Shown here piece by piece: positions 43,768 to 56,459 of a stretch of DNA of 64,000 nucleotides (the first letter of the stretch is position 1; each line of letters starts with the position of its first letter). This DNA comes from Pyropia yezoensis (taxonomy: Eukaryota; Rhodophyta; Bangiophyceae; Bangiales; Bangiaceae): contig CM020619.1 in NCBI GenBank assembly GCA_009829735.1, positions 18,109,816 through 18,173,815 on the forward strand, read 5' to 3'. A program made the position numbers and the translations under genes. Below the pieces are notes generated by a model that worked only from the letters and a program-made list of their open reading frames with translations, was not told where the DNA came from and did not search any database.

Positions 43768-46700
43768 GGACCCCCCGGGTAGTAGCGGTCTCCGTCGACC
43801 CATGGGGGGTGGTCCAGGCTAGCGTCCGATGGGACAACGCAGACCGCTATATAATCAAGCAAGTGCCCGCTCAATAACAAGCGTATTCGCGATAAGCCGA
43901 TGGCGCACTGCCGTTGAAGGGACCCGAAAGGGATTGCGCACACTTGCCGTCAAAGCGGCAAGTGTCCCATTACCCTACTCGGGCGGCCCCCAATCCGACC
44001 AAGCCTTGTCGGCCAACGTGGTAAGGTACCCCTCCATACCTGGCTCCTCAGCCATCGTAACGTTTAGCCGATCGGCCAAAGTACGCTCCAGAAACACGGC
44101 CGTAGGCCACAGGCGTCGAAGACGACTGAAGTCATTGGCCGCCACGACAAACTTCTCGGTATTCTCAATGCGGAAGCAAAGAGCCCCGGCATACAGCCGA
44201 TGATAAAACGGGTGAAGATCACCACTTGCGCCATAGCGCAGAAGCTCATTGCAAAATACAAGCACCTCATACGCCTGCCGAGCCGGCCCTTTATGACCAA
44301 AGTCGGGGTCCCCATGTACGTCCTTAACGGACTCGCCGGCGTTAAACGCCCCGCCCAAGGTGGCGTCCTCGAACGGCTCCAGGTCCGCTCAACGGGCGTC
44401 GCGAATAAACTTGAAGGCTAGCAGCCGGTTCGTACGCGCCGCCGCCACCAATGGTGCATTATCGACATAGCCGACGCCGTCGTCCATTGAAGTCGCCTCC
44501 GGGCTGCGGTCATACCCGCGTACCGCCCGATTGGCGCCCGCCACAATGTCAACCGGCCCCACGGGGGCAGCACCCCGCCAAACTGGGGCAGAGCCCTTCG
44601 CCATACTGGCGTTCGACCACTTGGTCAGTCACACAATCACCTTGGCCTTGGTATTGACCACCCGTGGCAGCCCTTGCCGTCGACGCCGCCCTTGGCCGCC
44701 TTTGTGCCTTTCCCTTGAACCGCTCAAACGCTCAAGGAGAGTAAGCGGTCAAAAGACCCACACCGCGCCCCGCAACCGGCGGACCCGCCGTCAACCTAGT
44801 TAACTGGCCAGCCTCCACCCGCCCTCGCCGTCGGGCACCCTTACGGGTTGCCGAGGCCTAAGCCAGACGTGCCAAGAAGAGACAGGTGCGTGGCCACCCG
44901 GCCCAAGGTGCCCAGTTGCGGAAGCGTCGGTCAACGGCCAACTGGCCAGACACCCAAGCACGCACGCACGGTGTCAATACCGAGCCGCGAGCCACTTGGC
45001 CAAAACGGAGGACGTGTGCAAAGCACATAAGAGGAATACGTGCACAGCACGCAACGGGCCAACGACCTGGTGGTCCAGCACCTGCACAACCGTCACGATC
45101 TCGCCGGGACGGCTCGAAGCTTGGAATGGGGGTAAAGCATAGCCGCCGTTCATACCGAACTCCGGTATTTACGGGCTTGTAGACCCCCTGACTAGTAGCC
45201 CCAACCTTGATGATTTGGGATCACTTGTGGCTCGCCCTTTGGGGGACTACTTTTGTGATGTATTGTTTATCTGTCCTTGCTGTGGAGGGATCTTTCGTAT
45301 TGTTTGCTATGCTCCTAGCGATCGGCCTTTCGGCCTGCGCTCGGTCGCTCGACCGGCATGATGTTTCGCCCTTACCTTCGGCGTGGGGGGCTCGCCGCCG
45401 CCGTCGGGCTGGCTTGCTCCCCGTCGAACGTCCGGGCGATAAAGGACTGTCTTCTTTGCCCTAGCGGTAATAGCTGTCGCTTTTCGCTCTTGCGGCCGGT
45501 CGGTCCCATTCCCTCATTATTGATCAACACTTAGTCCACCCCCGAGTTGGTTCGTCTGATGAAGCGTGTCGACGAGCGCCTACGGGAAACGATCCCCGGC
45601 GTATCGGCTTCCCAGCGGGGTTCAAAACGGACCTCTTCGCCTTCCTCGACGAGGGGGAGGTCGAAGACGTGCAGCGGGGCAGGAACATGCTCGAGCATGG
45701 GAGCACCACCGAGGGCTCAGTCGACATGCAGAGCTTCACTTGGGACGCGGTGACAACGCGCCCGCCCTACCTTCGGACGTCGGACCCGCACGTTCAAAAC
45801 TTTGACGTGCGGATGGAGAAGGACATCCGGCGAGGTCCCTACTTGGTGCTCTCAGTTCAACTTGAGTTTGCGTTCTAAGCGCCGGCGACCAAGGAGCTTA
45901 TATATCTCACGAAGCCCGAATGATGGCCCCATTTAAGGTCCTATATGGGCTCCCCGCGTTACTGCCGCGGTTGGTTGACCACTTTGGTTCCGTGATGCTG
46001 TCGTCAAACTCGAACCACCTGGTGTTCTCCATTTTGGCAACAGTGTGGCTACTGGAGGTCATGTCGACCTGGGCGGCGTGCGTGCAAGTGCGCGGGATGT
46101 TTTGGCATCTGCCACCCCGCCTTGTTCAAGGGCTGGAGCAGCTCACCTCTCAGCAAGTTGCTGAGGGGTGCTCAGTAAGCCAACTCACTTTACTTACGGA
46201 GGTTTTGAAGCTACACCGACTCATCGAGTGGGAGAGTATTGAGCACAAGTTGCGCCGGCCCTCACATGAGCCCAAGGATTAATTCGCACTTCGCCAGTTC
46301 CTGTGGGTTTGCCCCGAACTTCATGGCGGACGAGTCGACCTCAAGGAGGGGTTGGGTATCGAGCATTACCCATGCGCCCCGGGGGTGGAGCACAACACTG
46401 CACCGCCCCCTGACAAGAAATCTGTCTTGGGTGTCGCCACCCATGACGAATGCAGGGCGCAAGTCGCCGCGGCGGCCCCAACTCGGGGTCGCGGCTACCC
46501 TCGGGCTCCGCCAGATCGGCATCCCCCTCCTCCACCGCCTGTCCCTTTCCAGCTGCACGGGGACATCCGGATCGGTGTGGTTGTCGAGTTGTCCACGCCT
46601 GTGTCTCCCAATTTGGGGGCCACGTTACTTACGGTCTACCCCAAGTTGGTATTACCGTCGCATTCTTTGACTTCCGAGATTGTGATCAAGACGTTGGTGC

Positions 46701-47227
46701 GTACCATCTCCTGGCTGGCCGCATCAGCCGCGACTCTTCAAGTGTCGGAGGCTCCTCAAGTTGAGGATCGCGATCGTGCGGTCGTTAGGAATGCGAGTTG
46801 CGAGTCGGTTGCGCAGTTTATGACAACCGAGTTGGCTCGCATTGGCTCAGTTATGCCGTTGTCGGCCCCACTTGAGCGCGGCAAGCGGAGAGCAATCCGG
46901 GCGTGATCCTCTCCTCGTCGCCGTCGCCGCCACTCGCGGCGTTCTCCCTCTGTATCTGACGACGAGTTGTCTTACTCCGCGTCGGAGTCATCTACTCCGT
47001 CCGAGAAAGAGTCGGTCCGTCGTCTGCGTCGCCAACTTGCGCGCAAAACCAAGAAAGCTACTAGTCGCTGTCGTCGTCACACCCGGGGCCGTGATGGTCG
47101 TGACGACTCCGACTCGGAGCCGTCGGCTCCACCGACTAGTGGCGATCGTAACCGGCGTGGGTCTCGCCGCTCGCTTCCACGTGAGGGCGAGGATCGTCGT
47201 GGTGAGGAGTCAAGCATGCATGCCTAA
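43768..47227. mobile_element. Degraded retroelement remnants (Gag-like pieces)
   Basis: Pieces with protein-like composition occur on both strands. On the minus strand, 43975-44604 gives segments such as ARQAYEVLVFCNELLRYGAS and LWPTAVFLERTLADRLNV. On the plus strand, 45540-45880 (LRTSDPHVQNFDVRMEKDIR), 45920-46280 (WHLPPRLVQGLEQLTSQQVA) and 46350-47227 follow; the last ends in an Arg/Ser/Asp-rich hinge (SASESSTPSEKESVRRLRRQ). No reverse transcriptase, integrase or LTR was found. The plus-strand part looks like a Gag-type gene, broken several times; the minus-strand part may be a different element. Old. Confidence 0.4.
43940..43965. repeat. Perfect 10-bp hairpin with 6-base loop
   Basis: ACACTTGCCG, TCAAAG, CGGCAAGTGT. 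It lies 10 bases beyond the 3' end of the minus-strand Gag-like frame that stops at 43975, a terminator-like or 3'-processing position. Confidence 0.6.
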
Positions 47228-47342
47228 TTGGCAGCTGCCTTTTTGCGAGAGTGAGAGGGTGAGGGCTGTAGTTGAAGCCTTTGTGCGTACCACTTCGACT
47301 GGAAGTACTCTCTTGGCACTGACTCTGGACCCTTCCTCACGT

Positions 47343-50300
47343 TCAGGGAAGGCAGTCAGGGTCGATATCATTCCGGGCGCAGTAAGCCCGAACCTTCTCA
47401 GCGGGCAGGTCCTCCGCGTATTCCCATGTATCATCCTTGGCGCGGTAGCCAAACCAGCGCACCCTCAACAAGAGGCGGGTGGTATCCTCATCCCACGCGT
47501 GGTCCACGAACTTGTCGAACACGTCCTCATGCGGGCCCTGGTTGGCCGCATGCAGCGAAGGCAGACGCCACGCCTTGAGTGCCCGCGCCCAAGTCGGGTC
47601 GCCTGGAGGAGGTGGTGCAACTTTCACCACCTCCTGTCCGTATACTGTACGGATCCCATCGTCACTTTCGATGGTGAACCGCCGTCCATCCGTCCGAAGA
47701 ACTTGATATGGTCGCTTCGTTTGGAACACCAGCTTACCTCCCATTGGGGTATGTGAATGTGCCAGCACCCAGTCACCCTGCTTGGGGACGTGCTTGGCGT
47801 TACGCACATTCTTATCAAAAGTACGCTTGGAGCGCTTCTGTGCTTTGTCCTTCTCAGCCCTAAATTTAGGGATGAGCTTCTCGAGCCCAGCAGCGAACTA
47901 AACCTTACTCTCAGTAGAAGTAGGTGTGCCGCCGTGTGCCTCCCTACTTGGGAGCGGCCACTGTACAGCAATAGGCCGCACACGGCGCGGAGTCACAAAA
48001 GTGAGGGATGCTTCCTGTGATATAAAACTCGATCCTCTCAGACACGTGTCAGTATATCTCGGGGGAAAGGGACAGGTAACACAGAAAGGGGAACTACGAG
48101 AGTGGTATGCCTGTTGCCCCACGTGCCGGCTCGCAGAGCGAGCAGATACGCACGGTAGTGCACACGGGGAAGAGGAAAGCAAACGCGCAGTTGTCTTTTT
48201 CCTGAGGGTGCGGGCCAAGGGCGCCTCGCTATCCCTCTTAGCGTGCATCTGGCGGAGCCTCGGCACATTGGCCAGGTAGCCCCCCCATACCCCCGAGTAG
48301 CCCCGACCCGAGTCTAACCTCGTCAGGTTGGGGGCCACTATCACTACTAATTCTATTCCCACTCACGAATCTCGCACTCAAATTCCCTCAAATCAAGTCC
48401 CTCACAAATATGCAAAAACCCATCAGAAATCCCTCTCTCACGTGTGGGTAGCGTAGTCCACCGCATCCCAGTGCCGGGCACGGGCCACGACCGCCATCCA
48501 TCACCACACGGCGGGCGAGTTCTGGCACCTGGTGCCCTCTGGTCGCCATCCCGGGTCGGCGACAAGTCGGGGCCAGGGATGCTACACATCCCCCGTAGAA
48601 AAGTGAACCTGCGAGTTGTAGGCGGTAGTCAAAATAGAAATGAATTGGTCCCACGTCTTCACTGGCTCACTCACATAGTGGCGCAGCTGCCGAACAATTG
48701 TTTTGTTGAAGCGCTCCTGCTGCCCTCTAGTTTGTGGGTGGTAGGGGGTTGCATAGTATGCCCAAACCCCCAACGTGTCCAGCACTCCGTGAAACAGGAC
48801 GGATGCAAATTTCGGTCTGTTGTCCGATAGCGTACTGTCTGGAATGCCATATGCAGCAACCCAGTGATCTAGGAAGGCTGACACGACTGACATACCCGTG
48901 ATCTCTGCCAGGGGAATCGCTCGCGTCAGTTTCGTGAAGCGATCGCAGATAACCAGGAGGTACTGGTTGCCATCCTCAGTCACTGGCAGGGGCCCAAGGA
49001 TGTGCATTGCCAACTCCGCAAAGGGATCTTCAGCCGGGAACAGCAACAAGGCCGTACGAGGCCGCCGTTCCATCAAGCGATTCTGCGCACGACTTGTGCA
49101 TACAGCTACCCAACTGTAAATGTCCACCACCATAGAGGGCCACTAGTACGGGGTCCTCAGGGTCTGGTGAAGCTTACTTGACCCCAGGTGTCCACCTATG
49201 GGAGCGTTATGCTCCCGCTCAAGGGTACTGTCCTTGAGGAATGCGGGGATAACAATTTGTTGAGTCCCCTGGGTCGCCCCTCTCTTCAAGAGGAGGCCAT
49301 CATCCCCAACGAACAGCCGTGTCTCCGCCACTGCGTCGTGCGCCTCCCTCTCCGACTGGCGGAAGAGATCTTCGGCCTGAGCCTTCACGACTACGTTCAC
49401 CGTCAGGGGCAAGTACTTCTTGTTCCCTGGCGCCTCGGAGTTCGACACCTATCCCGAGCGCGTGTCCACCCCCACGATGGGGATGTCATCATCGATTGGG
49501 TTAGTATCCAGCCCCTCGGAAGGTACCCGAGAAAGGCCGTCGGCCAAGGCATGTTGCCGGCTGGGACGGTACTCAATATCAAAGTTGAAGGGCGCCAGTC
49601 GCACCCGTCACCTGTTCAGGCGGGTTTTCGTACAATCCGTCGTAAAGATGAACTGCAACGCGCAGTAGTCACCGTGGATGAGGAACTTCTCACTCTCCAG
49701 GTAGTGACGAAGTCACGTCACCGCCCACTCCACTGCGAGTCCTTCCAACTCGGTGACTCCGGAGTTTCGCTCCGCCGAGTTCAGCCCCTTGCTGAAATGA
49801 CCTACCGGCAAGTACTTCTTGTCCTGCTGCTGCTGTAACAGCACACAACCAAGTTGGTCGTAGCTAGCATCCACGTCTAGGACGTAATGGCCTCGTAACC
49901 CGGGAAAAGCCAATCTGGGAGGGCTCAGCAGCTGATCCCGAAGGGTCTCAACGTCCATCTGCTCCACCTGACTAGGGGGAGCCAGGTTCTTTGGCAGCGA
50001 TGAGCTAACTAGCTCGTTCAGCGGCTTCGCCACCTTGGCGAACTCTTTCGTGAAACGTCGGTACACGTTACACATCCCGAGGAAGCTCCTCATCTGGGTA
50101 TGTGTCCGGGGGTACAGGGCCTTACGGATGGCCCTCAGATTCTTCTCGTTGACACTGAGGCGCCCCGGGCGGACAGCATGTACCGAGTATTCCACCTCTT
50201 GAGTGAAGAGGTGGGACTTGTTAGCATTCAACGACACTCCGGTGTCGGCGAGTAGCTTGAGCACCTGACTACGTTGGCTCACGTGGTCTTCCGGAACTCG

Positions 50301-53300
50301 GGAGAACACGGTGATGTCGTGTAGGTACGCAAGACAGATCTTCCACCGTACTCCGGCCAGGATCATGTCCATGGCGCGCTGGACAGATCCGGCGCGTTGC
50401 AGAGCCCAAATGGCAACCACTTGCACTGGTATGTGCCCCAGCGACACGTGAAGGTAGTATATTGCCGGTCCTCCGGGGCGATGGGAATTTGCCCGTACCC
50501 GGCGTTACAGTCTAGGGTGTAGAACACGTTTGCCTCCCCCAACGAGTCCAGACAGTCATCCATCCTCGGAAGAGGGTAACTATCCTTCACCGTGCTCTCG
50601 TTGAGCTTGCGATCGTATATACAGAACCGTGGGGTTCCATCTGGCTTGGGGACTATCACCACCGGACCCGCCCACTCGGCGTTACAGGCTTCTATCACGT
50701 CTCGGGCCTCCATGCGAGAAACTTTCTCCTTGACAAGGGCCCGTGAAAGGGTCCCTCCCCTATACGGTTGTTGACGTATAGAGCCCACTCCGGGCATCAA
50801 CTCGATCCGGTGTTCCGTGGCTTAAATAAGTCCCAATTGACCATCCCACAACTTGTGATATTGGTCCAAGAGGCGTTCAACTTAAACCCGCAACTTGGGC
50901 GGAGCATTCTCCATATGCACGTAGGGTCGGGAGGGGCTGCCGACTTGGCTTTGTGCCTCTCCGGCGCGGGCTTTGTGCAACTGGCCGCACCCGCGTAGAG
51001 GGTCACCGAATTCACGGGTCCCTCATGTTGGTCGATACAGCCGAACTTGGCTCCCGACTTGCAGTACTTGGGTGAGGAACTGAAGTTCATCACCTGGACC
51101 TTCCACGGGACTCCCGCTTCGGAGTCCATCGTGCCAAGGGCAACATGCACTTGGTGCTTTCGAGCAAGACAGGGGCTAGGGTGCACCAACCCGTTCCCCG
51201 TGTAATCAGTTACAACGTCCACGTGGGTCACCGAGTTGGGAGGCAACGTGACTTGACGGGCTAGACGCAGCGTAGCAGTCAGCCCTTCTGATACCCTACA
51301 AGCAGGCTTCGAGTGTGAGACTGTCACGGGAGCCACAGACTTCCCTCTCTCCAGGCCACCTCTTTCGGCAACAGCGACTTGCGTATCAAGGAAGCGCCGG
51401 AGCCAGCATCATGTACGATACGGGCACAACAGGCACGGCCAGGGGCTAATTGCACCCGGCGAGCCACCTGGAAGTTCTCTTCTGTCAGCACAGCGATGAC
51501 ACGATGTGTGTTCACGTTCTTAGGCAGTCCTACCCGAGGTGGGCGGACGCCTTTGGGTCCGCACAGTATGCGACAGGGCTGATACGTCCTCCTGACCCAC
51601 TTGGCCGAGGCTGCCGCTGTGAGCTTCGGACGTCCAGCTCCAGCGTGCACGCGTTTCAAGCCGACTTGGCTTCGGAGTCTGAGGGCGAAGGGGAGGACGA
51701 CGAGTCCGAGGACAATGCGTCCACCTATTTAACCGAGGGCGTGGCCACAGCCACCACCGACCGCGGCCCACCCTCGGGGCGGGAGCGTACTTCGCCCGTG
51801 GCCGACTTCTTACTCGCATTCTTGACAAGTTCTTGAACGAGTTTACTCAACATAGGGCAGTCGTATGCCCAGTGTCCGTCAGCGTTGCGGTTCCAACACC
51901 GATTCTCAGTTCCCGGGAGGGTCTTCCCGACTTGAGAACCCGATGAGTTTCCGTGAGAGGTTCCCACAGCGGCTACTACCTTATCGTTACGGATCCGGCG
52001 TGCCTCTCGTATCTCTCTGGCTTTGCTAGCCTCCTCCTTCTCTTTGCCCAACTCGGCCTGCCGTTCCTGGCGTTGCTCATCTCGCAGCTTGCGGTAAGCC
52101 TCACCTCGGCGGTAGGGGAACCTAGCCTACTCGGCCAGCGTCGCCCGGGAGGAATTACTCTCCCGGGTCTCCATACGGACAGACCAATGGAGACATTCCA
52201 CAAAGCGACTCTTCACCACTGGTTGGGGATGAAGAAAGATACAAAGATTGTTGATCTTGCGGACTCGTTCCGCAAAGGACAACTCGTCCTCATTCTCTTC
52301 CTGGTGAGCCTGCGTAAAGTCCACGACTGGAGAAGCCAACGCGGCTTCATCAACCATAGCCCTCAACAACCAGTTGATGAGCTCCAAGTAGGACGTTACC
52401 TCACCAGCTCCTCCACTTGAGAAACTGGGCATGACGGAAATCATCTCCGTCCGTAGGTCGCCCTTTGTGAACTCCTGTCGCATATGAAATGCCATGCCTT
52501 CACTTCTGGAGTTGTCGTCACAGGCTTTTTTGAAGCGACGTAGGAACTCAAAGACACGGAGGGGGGGAGTTCCATCCCGCTCCGCTTTGTGCCCAAGAGA
52601 GTGAGTTCCGTTCTTCTTGGCACGGCCCATCGCTTGGGCCTGAGTAGGACCCTACGCCACCGACTTGTTGTTTAGGGCGTCGGTCTCACAGTCAAAGATC
52701 CCATGGCAAACCGGGTTGGTTACCTGGATCTTGGGCGGCCCCTCACGTTGGGGTAACAACCGCTGAGGCAGAGGGGCGTACTGACCCGACGTCTCTGCCG
52801 TGTGTACCGGCAGGCTGGGTGTAGCCCCCGTATAAAGGCGTTCGACCTGCCGGCGTCACCGTGGCTCCCAAGTTGGGAATCATGGGGGTCGTTCCCTGTT
52901 CGGGACGCTCCGATAATGGTATAGGGGAAAGTGTGCCCTGCGTCTGCGGGCTCGAAAGCCCCACTCCAGTCTGGACATTGAGACCATCCGGCAAACTCGC
53001 CACAATCTGAATTAAGATTTTATTCGTCATCGTGACCACTAGTTCCGGCAAAGCCTGCCGCACACAGCAGTCGCCTCCCGACGGACAGTTTCCGCCAGGA
53101 GTGGGTTTCCGACTCCAGTTGAGTCTCGGTCAGCCTCCGGGAGTCCACCTGAGGGGTAACCACGATATCCAGGGGTCTCAACCGAGGGCAAGGGCGCGAG
53201 CCCATCACCAACCAACGAAGTTCCGCCGTCCTTCGAAAGCCTAGTTGGCGATGGCTCCATGCCAAAGTTGGTTCCAACCCGAGGGGTTCCCTTTAGAGAC

Positions 53301-53430
53301 GCCTCCTCACCTTGGGAGTCCACCGTTCCTCTGAGACAGAGGGCGCCGAACACCCGGGTGCACCCGGAGGTAAAGTTTATCTCTGTCCCCTGCTGCTGCA
53401 CCAAATGTGGCCAAAACCACTCGAGCACAC
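47343..53430 (-). mobile_element. Ty3/gypsy chromovirus fossil, minus strand
   Basis: Reading leftward: Gag (about 53060-52130; AERVRKINNLCIFLHPQP) with a zinc-knuckle-like part near 51930, protease region (about 51660-51330; HDAGSGASLI), reverse transcriptase (about 50800-49950; EWAGPVVIVPKPDGTPRF, MRSFLGMCNVYRRFTKEF), RNase H start (about 49950-49713; HYVLDVDASYDQLGCVLL), integrase (about 49450-48580; PYHPQTRGQQERFNKTIV) and chromodomain (about 47600-47343; LLRVRWFGYRAKDDTWEY). A primer-site-like TGGTGCAGCAGCAGG lies near 53400. It is broken, with several interruptions, and is interrupted by a nested insertion at 47920-48594. It is not a recent copy of the plus-strand element, from which it is clearly diverged. 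Confidence 0.9.
47920..48594. mobile_element. Nested insertion inside the minus-strand chromovirus (LTR-like)
   Basis: About 675 bp lies between the integrase core and the chromodomain. The chromovirus sequence resumes on the far side, and GTAGAA stands at both borders (47914-47919 and 48595-48600), consistent with a target duplication. Read on the minus strand it begins GGGGGATGTGTAGCATCC and ends near CGGCACACCTAC, with a TATA-like GTTTTATATC inside. It encodes nothing recognisable. It could be a solo LTR of another family or a non-autonomous element. Confidence 0.55.
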
Positions 53431-56400
53431 AGCATCCAAGTTAGGGCGGTGCACATGGGCAGCCTCCCGTGTCCGGGGAACTGGAAGAAGTGCAAGTCTC
53501 ACACACGCTATCCCTGTTGTGGAGCAATCCCCCCACGGCGAAACATGAAGATGGTGTGTGGGCCAACAGTTTCTTGGTCGGGACGGGGAAGCGAGGCAGA
53601 GCCCCGCTGTCCCTCCCCTTATCCCTCCAGAGTCCTCTCAGAGTCTCGCCACTCGAAAACTACCACCCCAGCACATGCCCACCGGGCCACACGAAAATCC
53701 AAGACAATAAAATGCAGAAAACCCTCAAATCCTTGTTAAGTTTACTGCCAAGCAAAGTATCCCTGACATAGGGAAATTCGAGATCAAATGCAAAGGGAGA
53801 AACGGGTCAAACCAGCTGTCTCCCGACCCCGTGTGGCGCGCCCTGTCCCCTGCGTGGGGGCCAGTTCCGCCACAGTGTCGGAGCACCGGAGGTGCCCCAA
53901 AGCATGCGTTTCCCCGTCGTGCCGCCGGTAGGCAGAAAACGGCCCTAAAACAAAGCATGGCTCCCAGAACAAAGCATGGGCGGGCGTGCGCTCTAAAGGA
54001 GTGCAGCCCCAGTTTGCCCCAAACGAAGGGATCCGGCGTGTGGCGCCTAGTGCGCCGCCTCAGCCGGCCCCAGACGCCAGTCGGTCCGAGGTCCGAGAGG
54101 CCTGTAAGCACAGTTCGATCGAGTCGACCGAATCGGCCAGACGGCTAGCCAGTCACATCGCTGCAATGCTGCAGCGAGGTCATTCTAACGGACTCGCCAG
54201 CTGTGGCAGATGCGGCTCGTCATGGGCGCTGACGGTTGCGCGTTTTGACAGGCCATGATGGGCTGTTGATGGCTGCTGTCGTGCGGCCAGCAGACACCGT
54301 GAGACACCGGCTGACTCATCTTGAGTCTGGAAGGTACACCGCGTCATGCCCCGCAATACAAGGAAATGATCCATGTTGCCAGGAGCTGGGTCGGCAGCAT
54401 CTGTGAGGAGAGGTCCCAGATATTATCCCTTAGGTATGAGGTATGGGATTAGGGGGGAAGTCCTCACACTGGGCCCCTGTGGGCAAGGTTGTATCTATGA
54501 TAAAGTAATAATGTCGACGTAATCATCACAAGAAATGGCATTCTGATACTTCTTGAACACGCTCTTCACAGAGGGCATACAGGACAAAGAAAGTTGTGGC
54601 CCGACTCTCCGCAGTGAGGGCTATATCCCCATGCGCAGCACCTGGCCAGGGGATCCCTGTAGACTGGGGACCGTCTCAGACTGGTCGACATTTGACCCAC
54701 ACTGGCTTACGGATGCTGTACAGAAAAAAAAAGACTGGTTCTTGACAGGTGACAGGGTCGCAGGTGCCGCCGACCAAGTGTCAAGGAAAACCAGTTGGCT
54801 CAGGATACAGGCGCCGCACAAAGACCCCGTCATCCGCAATGCTATGTACTTGGGACACTCTTAAGAAAACAAAAACGTAGGCTCCTTTATACGTGACACG
54901 CGGACAAAAGGGCGTGATTACGACGTGATCGGGCGTGATCGGGCATGATCGCACGTCACGTCCCGGTTTGGGGGTCGTGATACCCAAACCTATTGTACAC
55001 ATATGACCGGTAAGCACGGAAATGGCAGCGATTGAGCTCCGAAAGGCGCCTGAATTCTGCAAAGTGGTCCCCCTTGTCGACTACAAAAACTGCGTTCTAG
55101 CACAACCTAAAAACCTTTAGTTCGCCAGGCACGAAGAATGTTGGCCGATTCGGTAAATTGTCGCCACGCACAGGGGAAAACGATGACGTGGAGGAACATT
55201 GACATGTAAGTGAGTCGGCAATTGTAAATACTTCGCACAGTTGGGCCGTGGCGCCCGTGTGAGGCGTTCGCATCACTTTCCGATCGTCTGCGTGTCTGTG
55301 CACAGCTTTGCTCCCATTTACCGACATGGGGCGGCTCCCACTGATTGTCTGTGTATTCCAGGGCGGTGACTTGCGCTCTGTCGGGATCCCGTGCTGCTTG
55401 AACAAAAAATATTGCATCAGTTCTTGAAGTGCCTCGAGTGCTGCATCACGAGCAACATACTGTAGTGTCGCGCTGACGGCGACGGTGCTGACTAGCCTAG
55501 TGAGTCACCGCCAAACTGTCGAGGACCACTAGCAAAGGCATGTGCGCATTGTCGCGGTCACTGAAGAGAGCCGTTCATTCGTCTGCCCCCTACACGGACG
55601 AGCCCGACGAGCCACCCTGTTTCTCTCTTGGGTGCTCCAATGGCCAGCGAACAGGCAGGCAGTCCTCGATTCCCCCGCCAACAAGGAGTGCTCTACCAAC
55701 CGAGCTAGTCCGTCGCCGCCTCTGAATGATCCGCCTGTCGAACCTGCCCACCGTACATGCGCTCCCTCCCGTCCTCCCACCCCTCCCCCACTCCCTCCGT
55801 TTTAGGAGGCACGCGCCGTGGCTAGCGAGCATCCTCAAAGCTGGCTGGCGAGGTGAAAGCAGATATGGAGCGCCGGTCGTCGTCGCACTATCTCCGCGGC
55901 CTGCACTCCCCGCTCGTCGTGCCAGGTCATACCCGAAAGGAGCGGTGAAGGGGCGCTGATAGGAGGGAACGCGGAGTGTCACGTCTAGCCACCAGTGTCC
56001 ACAGACACAGCGCCTCCCCGCGAGCGTGTTGTGAGCCACCACACTCCGTACTCCGCCCTTTGTGGGCACCGCGTAGGCCCGCTCCTCCCGAGGTGGCACC
56101 AGCGACGGCTGCCACGGGAGCGCCATGCAGGACACACTGGCTGTGCTGCGGCACCTCCCATCTGCGCTGCAGCAGCGCGGACACATTGGCCAGGGGAGGA
56201 GCTCGGGAGCTTTGACGTCCCACACCTTCGCCCCGCAAGTGTGTGCCTGCCGACAGAATGGCGCGGCTCGCAGTACAAGAGCTCCTTCAGGGCGGCCGAG
56301 TGACTGCGACGCCGGGTGCCTTTGCTTCGAAGAGCACCGGCCTCCGAGCCTCGGACACCCCAGCAGCACCCTCCCACTGCGTTTGTTTCCCATCGGCGTC

Positions 56401-56459
56401 CCCTCTTCTAGTTGCCTGAGCCACCGTTCTCCCCCCCCCTGTTTCACCCTCAAGCGACC
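53431..56459. other. Intergenic, possible LTR remnant then unassigned DNA
   Basis: The first 400 bases could be the 5' LTR of the minus-strand chromovirus, ending in CA just before the primer-site-like motif; no second copy was found to confirm it. Beyond about 53900 there is no supported gene. Three TGATCGGG/TGATCG words repeat in tandem at 54925-54955. A tRNA-like A box at 55690-55707 was examined and rejected. The last 60 bases before 56460 are pyrimidine-rich. Confidence 0.35.

Noticed and set aside
43940-43970. Helitron 3' end
   Set aside because: The hairpin is right, but no CTRR end follows on either strand and no Rep/helicase is nearby.
55592-55717. tRNA-like sequence on the minus strand (A box TAGCTCGGTTGGTAGAGC at 55690-55707)
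   Set aside because: The A box is excellent, but no B box (GGTTCGANNCC) follows at a normal distance, the anticodon stem does not pair well, and the only acceptor-like partner is over 100 bases away without a T-loop. Not a supportable tRNA.
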